64,000 nt of DNA from Rhizobium phaseoli (GTDB lineage Bacteria > Pseudomonadota > Alphaproteobacteria > Rhizobiales > Rhizobiaceae), in the NCBI RefSeq assembly GCF_003985125.1, contig NZ_ML133589.1:1-64000 (forward strand). The letters are read 5' to 3'. The translations under genes and the position numbers were made by a program. The notes under the pieces were generated by a model. That model was not told the DNA's origin and ran no database searches. It was given only the letters and a program-made list of their open reading frames with translations. Below are positions 23,282-31,603 of this stretch, piece by piece (the stretch's first letter is position 1; each line of letters opens with the position of its first letter).

Positions 23282-23902
23282 TCAGCCGCGATCGTAGGCG
23301 AGCGCGCGCTGAACGGCGGGACGCTGCAGCATGCGGGCGTGGTGGGCGCTCACTTTTTCGAAGCGGGCGGGGTCGACGCCGTCGGAGGGCAGCCAGTCGG
23401 TCATGACGAAGAGATAGGGATCGGCGAGCGAATAGGTCTCGCCCATTACCCAGGGGCCCTTGAACATCGTCTCTTCGATCAGGGCGAAACAATCGGCCAT
23501 ATTCTGCGGCACCTTCGCCTTCATCGCCTCGAGCGCCGCCAGATCGTCGACCCAGCGCGAGCCGCGCGGGCGATGGGCATGGTTCACATGCACGGTCGAG
23601 CAGAGATAGCTGTTGAAGGACTGTAGCCGCGCCATTTCGAAGACATCGCCGAGCGGCGCCAGTTTGGCGGCCGGCGCGCTTTCCGCGATGAAACCGAGGA
23701 TCGCCGGCGTTTCCGTCAGCACGCCGCGGTCGGTGACCAGCGCCGGCACCCGTCCCTTCGGATTGATCTGCAGATAATCCGGCGAACGCTGCTCACCATC
23801 GCGCAGGCTGAGCTTTTTCGTTTCGAAGGCCAAGCCGGATTCTTCCAGGGCAATCAGGCTTGCGAGCGCGCAGGTACCCGGCGCGTAGTACAAAGTCAGC
23901 AT
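23282..23902 (-). CDS. Glutathione S-transferase, beta-like
   Basis: A 206-residue GST with YYAPGTCALASLIALEE at the N terminus, including the Cys that is active in beta-class enzymes, plus NPKGRVPALV and LTETPAILGFIA, and a C-terminal helical domain with YSLADPYLFVM. It probably binds or conjugates glutathione; substrate unknown. AGGGAGACGACAACC precedes the ATG. A mosaic repeat lies upstream between it and the next gene. Confidence 0.9.
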   Translation of the reverse strand: MLTLYYAPGTCALASLIALEESGLAFETKKLSLRDGEQRSPDYLQINPKGRVPALVTDRGVLTETPAILGFIAESAPAAKLAPLGDVFEMARLQSFNSYLCSTVHVNHAHRPRGSRWVDDLAALEAMKAKVPQNMADCFALIEETMFKGPWVMGETYSLADPYLFVMTDWLPSDGVDPARFEKVSAHHARMLQRPAVQRALAYDRG

Positions 23903-23990
23903 GGTTGTCGTCTCCCTTTCGGGAAGTGGTATAGCGCAGCCGTCGAGATGCCGGAACTAGCGGATTGCGGTTTTGACACTGGGTGGGGAC

Positions 23991-24165
23991 GCCCCTCATC
24001 CGCCCGCCGGCACCAACCGGGGTCGAGCCACGCGTCTCAACCCGTCCTTCGGACCCCCGCTTGCGGGGCGAAGGGGGCAAGCCGTGACCTCTCCGTCCCT
24101 CGCCCACATCTCGCGGGGCATGTCCCCTCTCCCCGTTTGACAGGGAGAGGGCTAGGGTGAGGGGC
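23991..24165. repeat. Dispersed mosaic palindromic repeat, copy 2 (inverted)
   Basis: Begins GCCCCTCATCCGCCCGCCGG and ends GCTAGGGTGAGGGGC, the reverse orientation of copies 1, 3 and 4. It contains the extra GACCCCGG/CGAGCC block shared with copy 3, so these two form a longer subtype. It fills most of the gap between the GST and the DUF4406-like gene. Confidence 0.8.
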
Positions 24166-24187
24166 AAATCACGGCACAAACTCGCCC

Positions 24188-24544
24188 TCACCCGCAGCCC
24201 GGCACATCCTCCAGCCGGTGCCAGACCGGGATGCCGCGTTCCCTCGCAATGCGCACGTCGTTGTCGGCGCCCTTGGAATCGCCGGCCAAGCGCAGTACGC
24301 CCTCGCAGAGCTGCAGCAGCCGGCCGGCGACCGGGTGGAAGATCTCTTCGTAGAGCGCATCGCCAACCGACGTGCCGCCGGCGGCGTGCCAGATCGGCAG
24401 CGCCACCCATTCACCGATCATCGGCACGTGGCCGGCCGCAAACAGCTTGTGCGAGGGTTCCTCCAGCCGCCTCAGGTTGGCGGCCATCTTTTCCGGGTCG
24501 TCGCCGGTTCCCGACCGGTAAGGGCCGGCAATCAAAATCAACAT
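24188..24544 (-). CDS. DUF4406-like (nucleoside deoxyribosyltransferase-fold) protein
   Basis: A 118-residue protein with the LILIAGPYRSG start typical of DUF4406 and nucleoside 2-deoxyribosyltransferase-like folds, then HVPMIGEWVALP and LCEGVLRLAGDSKGADNDVRIA, the last corresponding to the D/E-x-x-G-A-x-x-E motif but with N-D in place of the catalytic E. The enzyme activity is therefore doubtful. GAAGGAGTGGATC precedes the ATG at 24544. Confidence 0.75.
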   Translation of the reverse strand: MLILIAGPYRSGTGDDPEKMAANLRRLEEPSHKLFAAGHVPMIGEWVALPIWHAAGGTSVGDALYEEIFHPVAGRLLQLCEGVLRLAGDSKGADNDVRIARERGIPVWHRLEDVPGCG

Positions 24545-24685
24545 GATCCACTCCTTCGCTCCGCCCTATGCGTGAGCACTCCCGGCCTCATGCACGGGAC
24601 TTCCCGAAAATGCACGATGATTCTTGAATGTCGAGTCATTTCATGCAAGATCACGCTATCTCGTTTAATTTCGTGCGGAGAGATG

Positions 24686-25441
24686 ATGCTGACGACGCAA
24701 CGCAAGGCCTTGATCCTCGACATATTGCGCCGTGACGGCCAGGTGATCGCCAAGCGCGTCGCCGGGGAATTTTCGCTTTCGGAGGACACGATCCGGCGCG
24801 ACTTGAGGGAAATGGCCGCCGAAGGGCTGTTGAAACGGGTGCATGGCGGGGCGATGCCGCTGTCGCCCGATCTGCCCGATTTCACCGCCCGCCGCAGCGT
24901 CTCGTCCGAGATCAAGGCGCGGCTCGGGGCGGCGGCGGCGGCGATGATCAGGCCGGGGCAGATGATCTTCCTCGACGGCGGCACGACGACGGCGGAGATC
25001 GCCCGGCATCTGCCGCGCGACATGCCGCTGACGGTTGCGACCCACAGCCCGACGATTGCGGCCGAGCTGGAGCACCATCCGACGGCCGAGGTGATCCTGA
25101 CCGGCGGCCGGCTCTACAAACATTCGATGGTGGCGACCGGGGCAGCGGCGATGGCGGCAATCTCGCAGCTGCGCCCCGACCTGTTCTTCCTCGGCGTCAC
25201 CGCCGCCCATCCGGTGCACGGCCTATCCACCGGCGATTTCGAGGAGGCGGCGATCAAACGCCATATCGCCCGCTGCTCGGCCGAAACGCATGTGCTGCTG
25301 ACGCAGGAGAAGTTCGACCTCGTCTCGCCTTGCCCGGTGCTTGGAATTTCCGAGGTGGCGGGGCTGATCGTGCCGGCGGAGATGACGGCCGAACGACTGA
25401 AGCCCTATCGCGATCTCAATAATACGATCGCCGCGGCATAG
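24686..25441 (+). CDS. DeoR-family transcription regulator
   Basis: A 251-residue DeoR protein: N-terminal helix-turn-helix (ILDILRRDGQVIAKRVA then LSEDTIRRDLREM) and the sugar-phosphate-isomerase-like effector domain with MIFLDGGTTTAEIARHL and FLGVTAAHP. Effectors of the family are usually phosphorylated sugars. An adjacent in-frame ATG at 24683 is possible; GGAG spacing favours 24686. It is convergent with the asparaginase gene, sharing adjacent stop codons, so a direct regulatory link is not implied. Confidence 0.88.
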   Translation: MLTTQRKALILDILRRDGQVIAKRVAGEFSLSEDTIRRDLREMAAEGLLKRVHGGAMPLSPDLPDFTARRSVSSEIKARLGAAAAAMIRPGQMIFLDGGTTTAEIARHLPRDMPLTVATHSPTIAAELEHHPTAEVILTGGRLYKHSMVATGAAAMAAISQLRPDLFFLGVTAAHPVHGLSTGDFEEAAIKRHIARCSAETHVLLTQEKFDLVSPCPVLGISEVAGLIVPAEMTAERLKPYRDLNNTIAAA

Positions 25442-26449
25442 TCATTCCGCCAGGGCCGAGGTAACGCTGATATCGCCGACATGGATGCCGTTCCAGTTGC
25501 GCATCGCGGTTGCCGCGAAAGCCATCAGGGCGGCATGCACCGTCTCTTCCGTCTCGAAGAAGCGGGCGAGTGTGGCGGCCACCATGGCTTCGGCGGCGCG
25601 GGTGGCGCCGTCCTCGCATTTCAGCGCGATGGCGATGCCCTTTTCCGGGATCGCGGCGCAGAAGACGCCCTCGGCGCCGGTTTTGACGAAGATGCGACCC
25701 GGGGCGATCTGCATCAACGCCGTGCAGGCACGCCCGGAGCCGGCGACATAGAAGGGCTCGGCCATGCAGGCCTCGATCAGGCGGCGGGATGCCTTGGCCC
25801 GCAACGGCTCCAGTCCGATGCCGGTCACCATCTTGGCAAAACCGTGGGCAAGGCTGCGCAAAGGCACGGCATAGGTCGGGATCGAGCAGCCGTCGGTGCC
25901 GCAGCTTTCCGCGCCGAGCACGGCGCCGGTCAAGCTTTCCATCGTCGCGCGGATCTCGACCTGCAGCGGGTGCTCATAACCGACATAACCGGTCGGATCG
26001 ATATCCCGGTGGCAGCAGGTGCAGATGAAGCCGGCATGTTTGCCGGAGCAATTGTTGTGCAGCGCCGTCGGCGCCGCCAGCGTGCGGGCCTGCTGGATCA
26101 GGACCTTCTGGTTCATCGACCAATGGGCGCCGCATTCCAGGGCTCCCGCATTCCGGCCGGCGCGCGCCAGCATCGAAGCGGCAAGCGCCACATGCTCGTC
26201 CTCGCCATTATGCGAGGCGCAGGCGAGCGCCAGTTCCTTGTCGCCAAACCCATAGGCATCGGCTGCACCGCTTTCGACGAGCGGCAGTGCCTGCATCGCC
26301 TTGCAGGCGGATCGCGGGAAGACGGCGGCCTCGATATCGCCGAGCGAAAAGACAAGGCTGCCATCGCCATCGACGACCGCCACCGCACCGCGATGACGGC
26401 TTTCGACGAGCAGGCCACGGGTGACTTCGACGGCGACGGGATTGGTCAT
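25442..26449 (-). CDS. Class 3 (Rhizobium etli ReAV-type) L-asparaginase
   Basis: A 335-residue asparaginase of the AnsA/ReAV family, hydrolysing asparagine to aspartate and ammonia. Residues reported for ReAV are present with an offset of one: S47-x-x-K50 (SACK), S79, the zinc ligands C134, K137 (NNCSGKH) and C188 (TDGCS), and a lysine in VKTGAEG. The fold is related to serine beta-lactamases. Here no other ans genes (ansR, ansP, ansB) are adjacent, unlike the R. etli operon, so it is more likely the stand-alone paralogue. Confidence 0.92.
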   Translation of the reverse strand: MTNPVAVEVTRGLLVESRHRGAVAVVDGDGSLVFSLGDIEAAVFPRSACKAMQALPLVESGAADAYGFGDKELALACASHNGEDEHVALAASMLARAGRNAGALECGAHWSMNQKVLIQQARTLAAPTALHNNCSGKHAGFICTCCHRDIDPTGYVGYEHPLQVEIRATMESLTGAVLGAESCGTDGCSIPTYAVPLRSLAHGFAKMVTGIGLEPLRAKASRRLIEACMAEPFYVAGSGRACTALMQIAPGRIFVKTGAEGVFCAAIPEKGIAIALKCEDGATRAAEAMVAATLARFFETEETVHAALMAFAATAMRNWNGIHVGDISVTSALAE

Positions 26450-26643
26450 GGGCTCTCATCCGATGCTGGTGGGATGCCGCAGGCATAACGCGTCAGGGCG
26501 CGAAAGCCAACGGGGTTTGGGCTAGGCTGCCCGTCGCAGGGCCAGCGGCCTGTCTTGGGAGCGCCTGCTATTGTGTGGTGGACATCCCGCCAGCTTCCGT
26601 CATCCGTCGCCACCGTTGGATTTGCCACGGATCTCCCGCCACT

Positions 26644-26734
26644 CTCCGTCGTCCTCGGGCTCGACCCGAGGACCCAGGCTGGCCTCCGTCGCACCGTCCC
26701 ATGGATTCCAGGCTCAAGGACTGGAACGACGGAG
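26644..26734. repeat. Palindromic intergenic element
   Basis: CTCCGTCGT (26644-26652) pairs with ACGACGGAG (26726-26734). Each arm holds its own hairpin: CCTCGGG-CTCGA-CCCGAGG on the left and an imperfect CCAGGCTC-AAGGACTGG on the right. Such elements are common in alphaproteobacteria. It lies in the 493-base gap (26450-26942) between the divergent asparaginase and exporter genes, which otherwise shows no gene and must hold both promoters. Confidence 0.65.
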
Positions 26735-26942
26735 GTTGAAGAGGGCGGTTTGGCAGGATCACTACGCTGCTGCCGTCCAGCCTTAACCTCCGTCACTCGG
26801 GCAAATCGACTTCTGGCTCTCCAGTCTGACAGCCCATATCTGAGCGGACATGCATCACAAAAATTGACCGCGGCAATCGAAAACTATCGTTTCCCTGATG
26901 TGTCCGATTCCGGCTAAAGGTGGTGCATCAGGAACCGCTCCC

Positions 26943-28154
26943 ATGTCATCCATTTTTTCCTTGATCCTTGGCGATAAGAGGATCCGCATTCCCACCGTGA
27001 CGCTCGTCGCGCTCGCCTTTACCTATGCCTCGACCGTGCCTTACCAGTCGATCATCGGCATCAATGAACTGGGCTTGAGCAACGGCGCCTATTCGGCGCT
27101 GGTGTTCTTCTCGGCGATCGTCAACGTGACGACCAGCCTGATGCTCGGCATCTGGTCGGACAGGCTGAAGGAGCGGCGGCCGCTGGTGCTGGCGCTGTCG
27201 GTCGCCGGCATGCTCGGCTTCGGATCGATCGCGATCATCCACAGCCCGGCCATCTTCATCGTGTCGACGCTGCTGCTGGTGCCGATGAGCAATTCCACCT
27301 ATTCGCTGCTTTTCGCCAGCCTGCGCGCCAGGACCAACCAGATCGAGCGCGGCCAGGCAGCGGCGGTGACGGCGACGGTGCGGGCGCTGTTTTCCGGCTC
27401 CTGGGCGATGGCGCCGGGGCTGATCGGCCTTTATCTCGCCAATTCGGCGTCGATGACGCCGGCCTATGGGATCGCGGCCTTCGCAAGCCTGATCTGCTTT
27501 TGCCTGTATTTCTTCTTCGCGCCCGGCAATGGCACTGCCGGCCCCGCCCCCGATCACGTCGGCTTTCTGGCGTCACTGAAACGCATCTTCATGCCGGCGG
27601 TGCTGGGGCGCGTCGTCGTCCTGTCGCTGCTCTTCGGGCTGCAGCGGCTGAACGGCATGCTCTCGCCGCTGATCATCACCCATGCGGCCGGCGGAACCGT
27701 GGTCGATGTCGGCTTCATGGCCGGGCTGACGGCCTTTCTCGAAATGCCGTTCATGATGCTGTGGGGTTTTGCCCAACGGCGCTTCCGCACCGTGCATGTG
27801 CTCGCCTTCGGCGCGCTGATCTACTGCACCTATCTGATGCTGCTCGGCTTTGCTTCGGCGCGCTGGCACATCTATGCGCTGCTCCTCCTCAACGCCTGCG
27901 GGGCGGCGGCGATCCTCAGCGTGCCGATCACCTATCTGCAGGACCTGATCGCCGACCGACCGGGCCTCGGAACCTCGCTGATCTCGCTCAACAGTTTCAT
28001 CGGCACCGGCATCGCCGCCGGGCTCTTCGCCTTCGGCACCGGCATCACCAGCTATTCCGGTACCGCCTTCGTCGGCGCCGGCGCCGGTCTGGCGGCGATC
28101 GGAGCGCTGCTCTATCTCGAAAGCGAGCGGCGCCAGGCGCGGCAGCCGGCTTGA
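26943..28154 (+). CDS. MFS sugar-efflux (SetA/SetB-like) transporter
   Basis: A 403-residue major facilitator with 12 predicted transmembrane helices. The loop between helices 2 and 3 reads GIWSDRLKERRPLVL, matching the G-x-x-x-D-R/K-x-G-R-R motif; the arrangement of conserved prolines resembles the sugar efflux transporter group. The ATG at 26943 follows AGGAACCGCTCCC; an upstream start at 26898 adds no family residues. It is divergent from asparaginase. Substrate class is inferred from overall similarity. Confidence 0.8.
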   Translation: MSSIFSLILGDKRIRIPTVTLVALAFTYASTVPYQSIIGINELGLSNGAYSALVFFSAIVNVTTSLMLGIWSDRLKERRPLVLALSVAGMLGFGSIAIIHSPAIFIVSTLLLVPMSNSTYSLLFASLRARTNQIERGQAAAVTATVRALFSGSWAMAPGLIGLYLANSASMTPAYGIAAFASLICFCLYFFFAPGNGTAGPAPDHVGFLASLKRIFMPAVLGRVVVLSLLFGLQRLNGMLSPLIITHAAGGTVVDVGFMAGLTAFLEMPFMMLWGFAQRRFRTVHVLAFGALIYCTYLMLLGFASARWHIYALLLLNACGAAAILSVPITYLQDLIADRPGLGTSLISLNSFIGTGIAAGLFAFGTGITSYSGTAFVGAGAGLAAIGALLYLESERRQARQPA

Positions 28155-28247
28155 TGTGCCTGCCGGCAGCAAGTCTGGATAGACCCTCACTGCACATTCG
28201 ATCATCTGAGGCCTTGTGCCACGACTGTCCTGTTGGCGCCAATGGCC

Positions 28248-28419
28248 GCCCCTCACCCTAGCCCTCTCCCCGTAAACGGGGCGAGGGGACGTGCCCCGCG
28301 CGAGGTTGGCGGGGACGGAGAGGCTTCGGCTATCCCCCTCGCCCCGTTTACGGGGTCCGAAGGACAGGTCGAGACCCGTGGCTCGACCTCCGGTTGGTGC
28401 CGGCAGGCGGATGAGGGGC
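28248..28419. repeat. Dispersed mosaic palindromic repeat, copy 3
   Basis: Starts GCCCCTCACCCTAGCCCTC and ends GGCGGATGAGGGGC. It has the long-form insert around TCGAGACCCGTGGCTCGACC also seen in copy 2. It occupies most of the 307-base gap between the exporter and the winged-helix regulator (28155-28461); nothing else is evident there. Confidence 0.8.
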
Positions 28420-28461
28420 TCGCGGCGCGGCTCGCTCGGCAGCGCGGCTGAGCGCTCCGCC

Positions 28462-29085
28462 TCAACGCGGCGTGATGCGATAAGCGCAGCGGCGGGCGCC
28501 GGCGAGGATGTGTTCGCTGCGCTCGACCTCGGCGCCGAGGACGGCCCGGAAGGTTTCGAGCTCGGAGCGGCAGAAGCCGGCGCAGACGGATGCGGCCGCG
28601 CAGATCGGGCAGTGGTTTTCGACCAGCATGAAAGAGCCATCGGCCTCCCGCCAGCTGTCGGCCATATAGCCTTCGCGGGTGCGGATGGCGGCGAGGCCGT
28701 CGACGCGGGCGGCAAGGTCGCCGGCAGTCTCCAGCTCTCGGCGATAGCGCTTCAAGGTTTCGGTCTCGCGGGCCGAGATGACGGTGTCGAGCGCTGCGGC
28801 GCCAAGCTGTTCGGTGAGGGTGGCGAGCAGGTTTGCCGTCAGTTCGGCATGGCCGTCGGGAAAGCGGCGATTGCCGGCCGCAGTCAGATGCCAGAGCTGA
28901 CGCGGCCGCCCCCGGCCAGCGGCGGCGACGGTCACGGGTTCCACCAGCCCCTCCTCCGACATCCTCGCCAGCTGCTGGCGGGCGGCCTCGCCCGAGATGC
29001 CGAGCGCATCGCCGATTGCGGCGGCAAGCTGGGGACCCTCGGTCTTGATCAGGATCAGAATCCTGACGGCTGGGGATTGGCGCAT
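28462..29085 (-). CDS. Winged-helix regulator with a SufR-like C-terminal cysteine cluster
   Basis: A 207-residue regulator. The N-terminal winged helix (LAAAIGDALGISGEAARQQL followed by basic GRGRPRQLW) is DeoR/ArsR-like. The C-terminal half has NHCPICAAASVCAGFC, a C-x2-C-x5-C-x3-C cluster at a position like that of SufR-type Fe-S repressors, so a metal or Fe-S sensor is plausible. The ATG at 29085 begins MRQSPAVRIL; a longer reading to 29268 would run through the operator and the exporter start. It is divergent from the MFS gene at 29187, with shared inverted repeats between them. Confidence 0.85.
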   Translation of the reverse strand: MRQSPAVRILILIKTEGPQLAAAIGDALGISGEAARQQLARMSEEGLVEPVTVAAAGRGRPRQLWHLTAAGNRRFPDGHAELTANLLATLTEQLGAAALDTVISARETETLKRYRRELETAGDLAARVDGLAAIRTREGYMADSWREADGSFMLVENHCPICAAASVCAGFCRSELETFRAVLGAEVERSEHILAGARRCAYRITPR

Positions 29086-29151
29086 ATTTTCCAAGTTAGG
29101 TCTTGTTTTAATCCGGACGGCGGTTATTTTCCAATTTATAACTTGGAAAAT
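29086..29151. promoter_or_regulatory. Operator with three TTGGAAAAT-type half-sites
   Basis: ATTTTCCAAGTTA (29086-29098) is the exact reverse complement of TAACTTGGAAAAT (29139-29151). A third copy, ATTTTCCAA (29126-29134), forms a close inverted repeat with TTGGAAAAT (29143-29151). The distal half-site abuts the regulator's own ATG, consistent with autorepression, and the close pair lies 36 bases from the exporter start. Confidence 0.75.
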
Positions 29152-29186
29152 CATTGCTCGCCAGCAAAAAACGTCGAGGATCGCCC

Positions 29187-30614
29187 ATGTCCGAAATCGA
29201 CCAGACCATCGCCCTTCCGAACGCCAGCTCCGTCTTCCGCCTGTTCCTTCCCGAGCACTTGGCGGCAACGCTGATGCTGGCCGGCGGCGTGACGCTTTAT
29301 GCGGTCGAGAGCTACATCACCGCGACCATCGCTCCTTCGATCGTGCGCGATATCGGCGGCCTTGCCCTGTTTTCCTGGGTGACAAGCCTGTTCGTCGCCG
29401 CCGCCGTACTCGGTTCGATCTTCGTCGCCATGCGGCCACGGGGGATTACGCTGCGCGGCGTCTATGTGATCGCCGCCCTCGTCTTCAGCGCGGGCAGCAT
29501 GGTCGCCGCAATCGCCCCGTCAATGCCGGTGGTGCTGATCGGCCGGGCGCTGCAGGGCCTCGGCACCGGGGCGCTTGCGGCCCTTGGCTACGCCTTCATC
29601 CGCTTCGTCTATCCCGAACCGTTGTGGCCGAAGGCGACGACGCTTTACGCGGCGATCTGGGGGATCTCGACCGTCATCGGCCCGACGCTCGGCGGCTTCT
29701 TTCCCGCCGGCAGCAGCTGGCGCTATGCCTTCATCGTGCTCGTGCCGCTCGGCCTCGTAATGGCGGGCCTGGCGCCGCGGCTCCTGCCCGAGGTCGAGGA
29801 CGACCGCGAGCAGATCAAGACGCCGGTTGCCCAGATCGGGCTGCTTCTTGCCGCGGTGCTGATGATCAGCGCCGCCGGCGCGATCACGGCGACAGCCATG
29901 AAAGCTCTATTGATCGCCGCCTCGGTCATCGCGGTCTCGGCCATGCTGCTGGTCGAGGGCCGAAGCCGCAACAGGCTGCTGCCGTCCGGCGCCGTCAGCC
30001 TGTCGAAGCCGATTTCCCGCGTCTATCTGACGATGCTGGCCATGACCCTCGTGCTCGTCAGCGACGTCTTCATTCCCTATTTCCTGCAGAGCCTGCACGG
30101 CGTGACACCGCTGATGTCGGGCTATCTCGTCGCGCTGGTCGCCGTCGGCTGGACCTTCGCCGCCTTCCTCAGCAGTTCACTGACCGGCGGCCAAGCCCAT
30201 GCGGCCATCATCATCGGCGCGCTGATCGAGGCGGCAGCGACGGCTTCGCTGACGCTCTTCCTCGCCAGGGACAATGCAGAGGGGCAATTGCTGCTCGTCG
30301 TGCCAGCGGCGGCCGCCATGTTCATGATGGGCTTCGGCATCGGCCTCGGCTGGGCGCATCTCGTCGCCATGGTGCTGAAACTCGTCGCCAGCAACGAACA
30401 GGACAAGGCCTCGGCGGCGATCCCGACGATGAGTTCGCTCGGCGGCGCCTTCGGTGCGGCCATCGCCGGCGTCATCGCCAATGGCGCCGGGCTCGTCGAG
30501 CCGGGCGGCGTTGCCGGCAGCATCGCGGCGGCCCACTGGCTCTATGCGGCGATGGCGCTGCCCGGCATCGTCGCGATTGCGGCGGCGATAACGCTGAGAG
30601 ACAGCCGAAATTGA
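29187..30614 (+). CDS. MFS drug-type efflux transporter (14-helix class)
   Basis: A 475-residue major facilitator with about 14 predicted helices, including a PSMPVVLIGRALQGLGTGAL segment resembling the R-x-x-Q-G-x-G motif of DHA2-type drug exporters and the WGISTVIGPTLGGFF antiporter motif C. The likely job is proton-coupled export of a toxic compound. The ATG at 29187 follows GAGGATCGCCC. Divergent regulator and operator suggest induction by the compound or metal sensed there. A hairpin follows its stop. Confidence 0.9.
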   Translation: MSEIDQTIALPNASSVFRLFLPEHLAATLMLAGGVTLYAVESYITATIAPSIVRDIGGLALFSWVTSLFVAAAVLGSIFVAMRPRGITLRGVYVIAALVFSAGSMVAAIAPSMPVVLIGRALQGLGTGALAALGYAFIRFVYPEPLWPKATTLYAAIWGISTVIGPTLGGFFPAGSSWRYAFIVLVPLGLVMAGLAPRLLPEVEDDREQIKTPVAQIGLLLAAVLMISAAGAITATAMKALLIAASVIAVSAMLLVEGRSRNRLLPSGAVSLSKPISRVYLTMLAMTLVLVSDVFIPYFLQSLHGVTPLMSGYLVALVAVGWTFAAFLSSSLTGGQAHAAIIIGALIEAAATASLTLFLARDNAEGQLLLVVPAAAAMFMMGFGIGLGWAHLVAMVLKLVASNEQDKASAAIPTMSSLGGAFGAAIAGVIANGAGLVEPGGVAGSIAAAHWLYAAMALPGIVAIAAAITLRDSRN

Positions 30615-30617
30615 AAA

Positions 30618-30640
30618 GGCGCCTCAAGGTTCGAGGCGCC
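30618..30640. terminator. Bidirectional hairpin between convergent genes
   Basis: GGCGCCTC (30618-30625) pairs with GAGGCGCC (30633-30640) around AAGGTTC, four bases past the exporter stop, followed by TCTTATAA on the plus strand and flanked by AAAA on the other side. It could serve both the exporter and the convergent methyltransferase gene. Confidence 0.6.
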
Positions 30641-30663
30641 TCTTATAACGAAGACTAGATCTT

Positions 30664-31443
30664 TCAGGCGACGTTGCGCTCCGGTTCCGGAGCCTGTTGG
30701 ACGGCCTGCTGTTTGACGCCGAGATAGAGGATGGAGTTGCGGCCGATGCCATAGGTCTCGCAGACCTCGGGCGTCAGGAATTCGGTGACCGGAATCTGCT
30801 GGACACCCAAACCGGCGCGCTGGATCACATCGATAAAGCCGGATCTTGAGAAGAGACGCACATGGTCGTCCTGGCCGAAATGCGCCCAGCGGCCTTCCGG
30901 CGTCGTCACCTCGGGATTCTCATAGGTGTCCTCGATCGACAGGCAGATCGGCGCCATCAGGATGGCGACGCTGTCCTGTTTCAGGACTCGCCGGATTTCG
31001 GCCGTGGCACGCACTGGATCCTCGACATGTTCGAGCACATGCGAGCAAAGCACGAAGTCGAAGCTCTCGTCGGCGTAAGGCAGGTTATGGATATCCGCCT
31101 TGTCGTCTGCCTCGGGCAAATGCATGTCGCAGCTGCGGTAGAAGACATGCGGGTGGCTCTTGAGCCAGAAGGTCAAGGCGCGGCCAGGCGCAATGTCCAG
31201 GAAGCGGACGGGCTGCGCCTGGTTGAGGCGCTGGAATACCGGCGTCAGGAATAGGGCGAAGAGCCTGTCGCGATCGGTCGAATGACAATTGGGGCAGCTA
31301 TAGGCCTGATGGTTGATAGTCTCGAATTCATGCAGGCCATAGGGAAAGCCGTGCTCCATCGCCTTGTCGACGTAGTAGCGTGGAAGCGGTACGAAATGCG
31401 GAATTCTGCTGCGGCAGATGGGACAGGCGTGGAATAGAGCCAT
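30664..31443 (-). CDS. SAM-dependent methyltransferase with an N-terminal zinc ribbon
   Basis: A 259-residue protein. The N terminus has two C-x2-C pairs (ACPICRSR and SCPNCHST) forming a zinc-ribbon-like element. The class I methyltransferase core follows: FLDIAPGRALT (SAM motif I, with A-P in place of G-x-G-x-G), SCDMHLPEADDKADIHNLP, FDFVLCSHVLEHVEDP. It resembles methyltransferases of polysaccharide and natural-product clusters; the substrate is open. The ATG at 31443 follows GAGGATACA. Confidence 0.85.
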   Translation of the reverse strand: MALFHACPICRSRIPHFVPLPRYYVDKAMEHGFPYGLHEFETINHQAYSCPNCHSTDRDRLFALFLTPVFQRLNQAQPVRFLDIAPGRALTFWLKSHPHVFYRSCDMHLPEADDKADIHNLPYADESFDFVLCSHVLEHVEDPVRATAEIRRVLKQDSVAILMAPICLSIEDTYENPEVTTPEGRWAHFGQDDHVRLFSRSGFIDVIQRAGLGVQQIPVTEFLTPEVCETYGIGRNSILYLGVKQQAVQQAPEPERNVA

Positions 31444-31603
31444 TGTATCCTCGTAGGGACCGTACAACGCGCAAGCAACGCCACATCAAGATGCGCAGTT
31501 TCGCGGCCGGGTTTCGATCAGACAACTGTTCAACGATCCCGGAGACTCACGAACGGCCAGGATCACCGCCACCTTGCGCGCCAATGCTGGTCCGAAACTG
31601 ACG

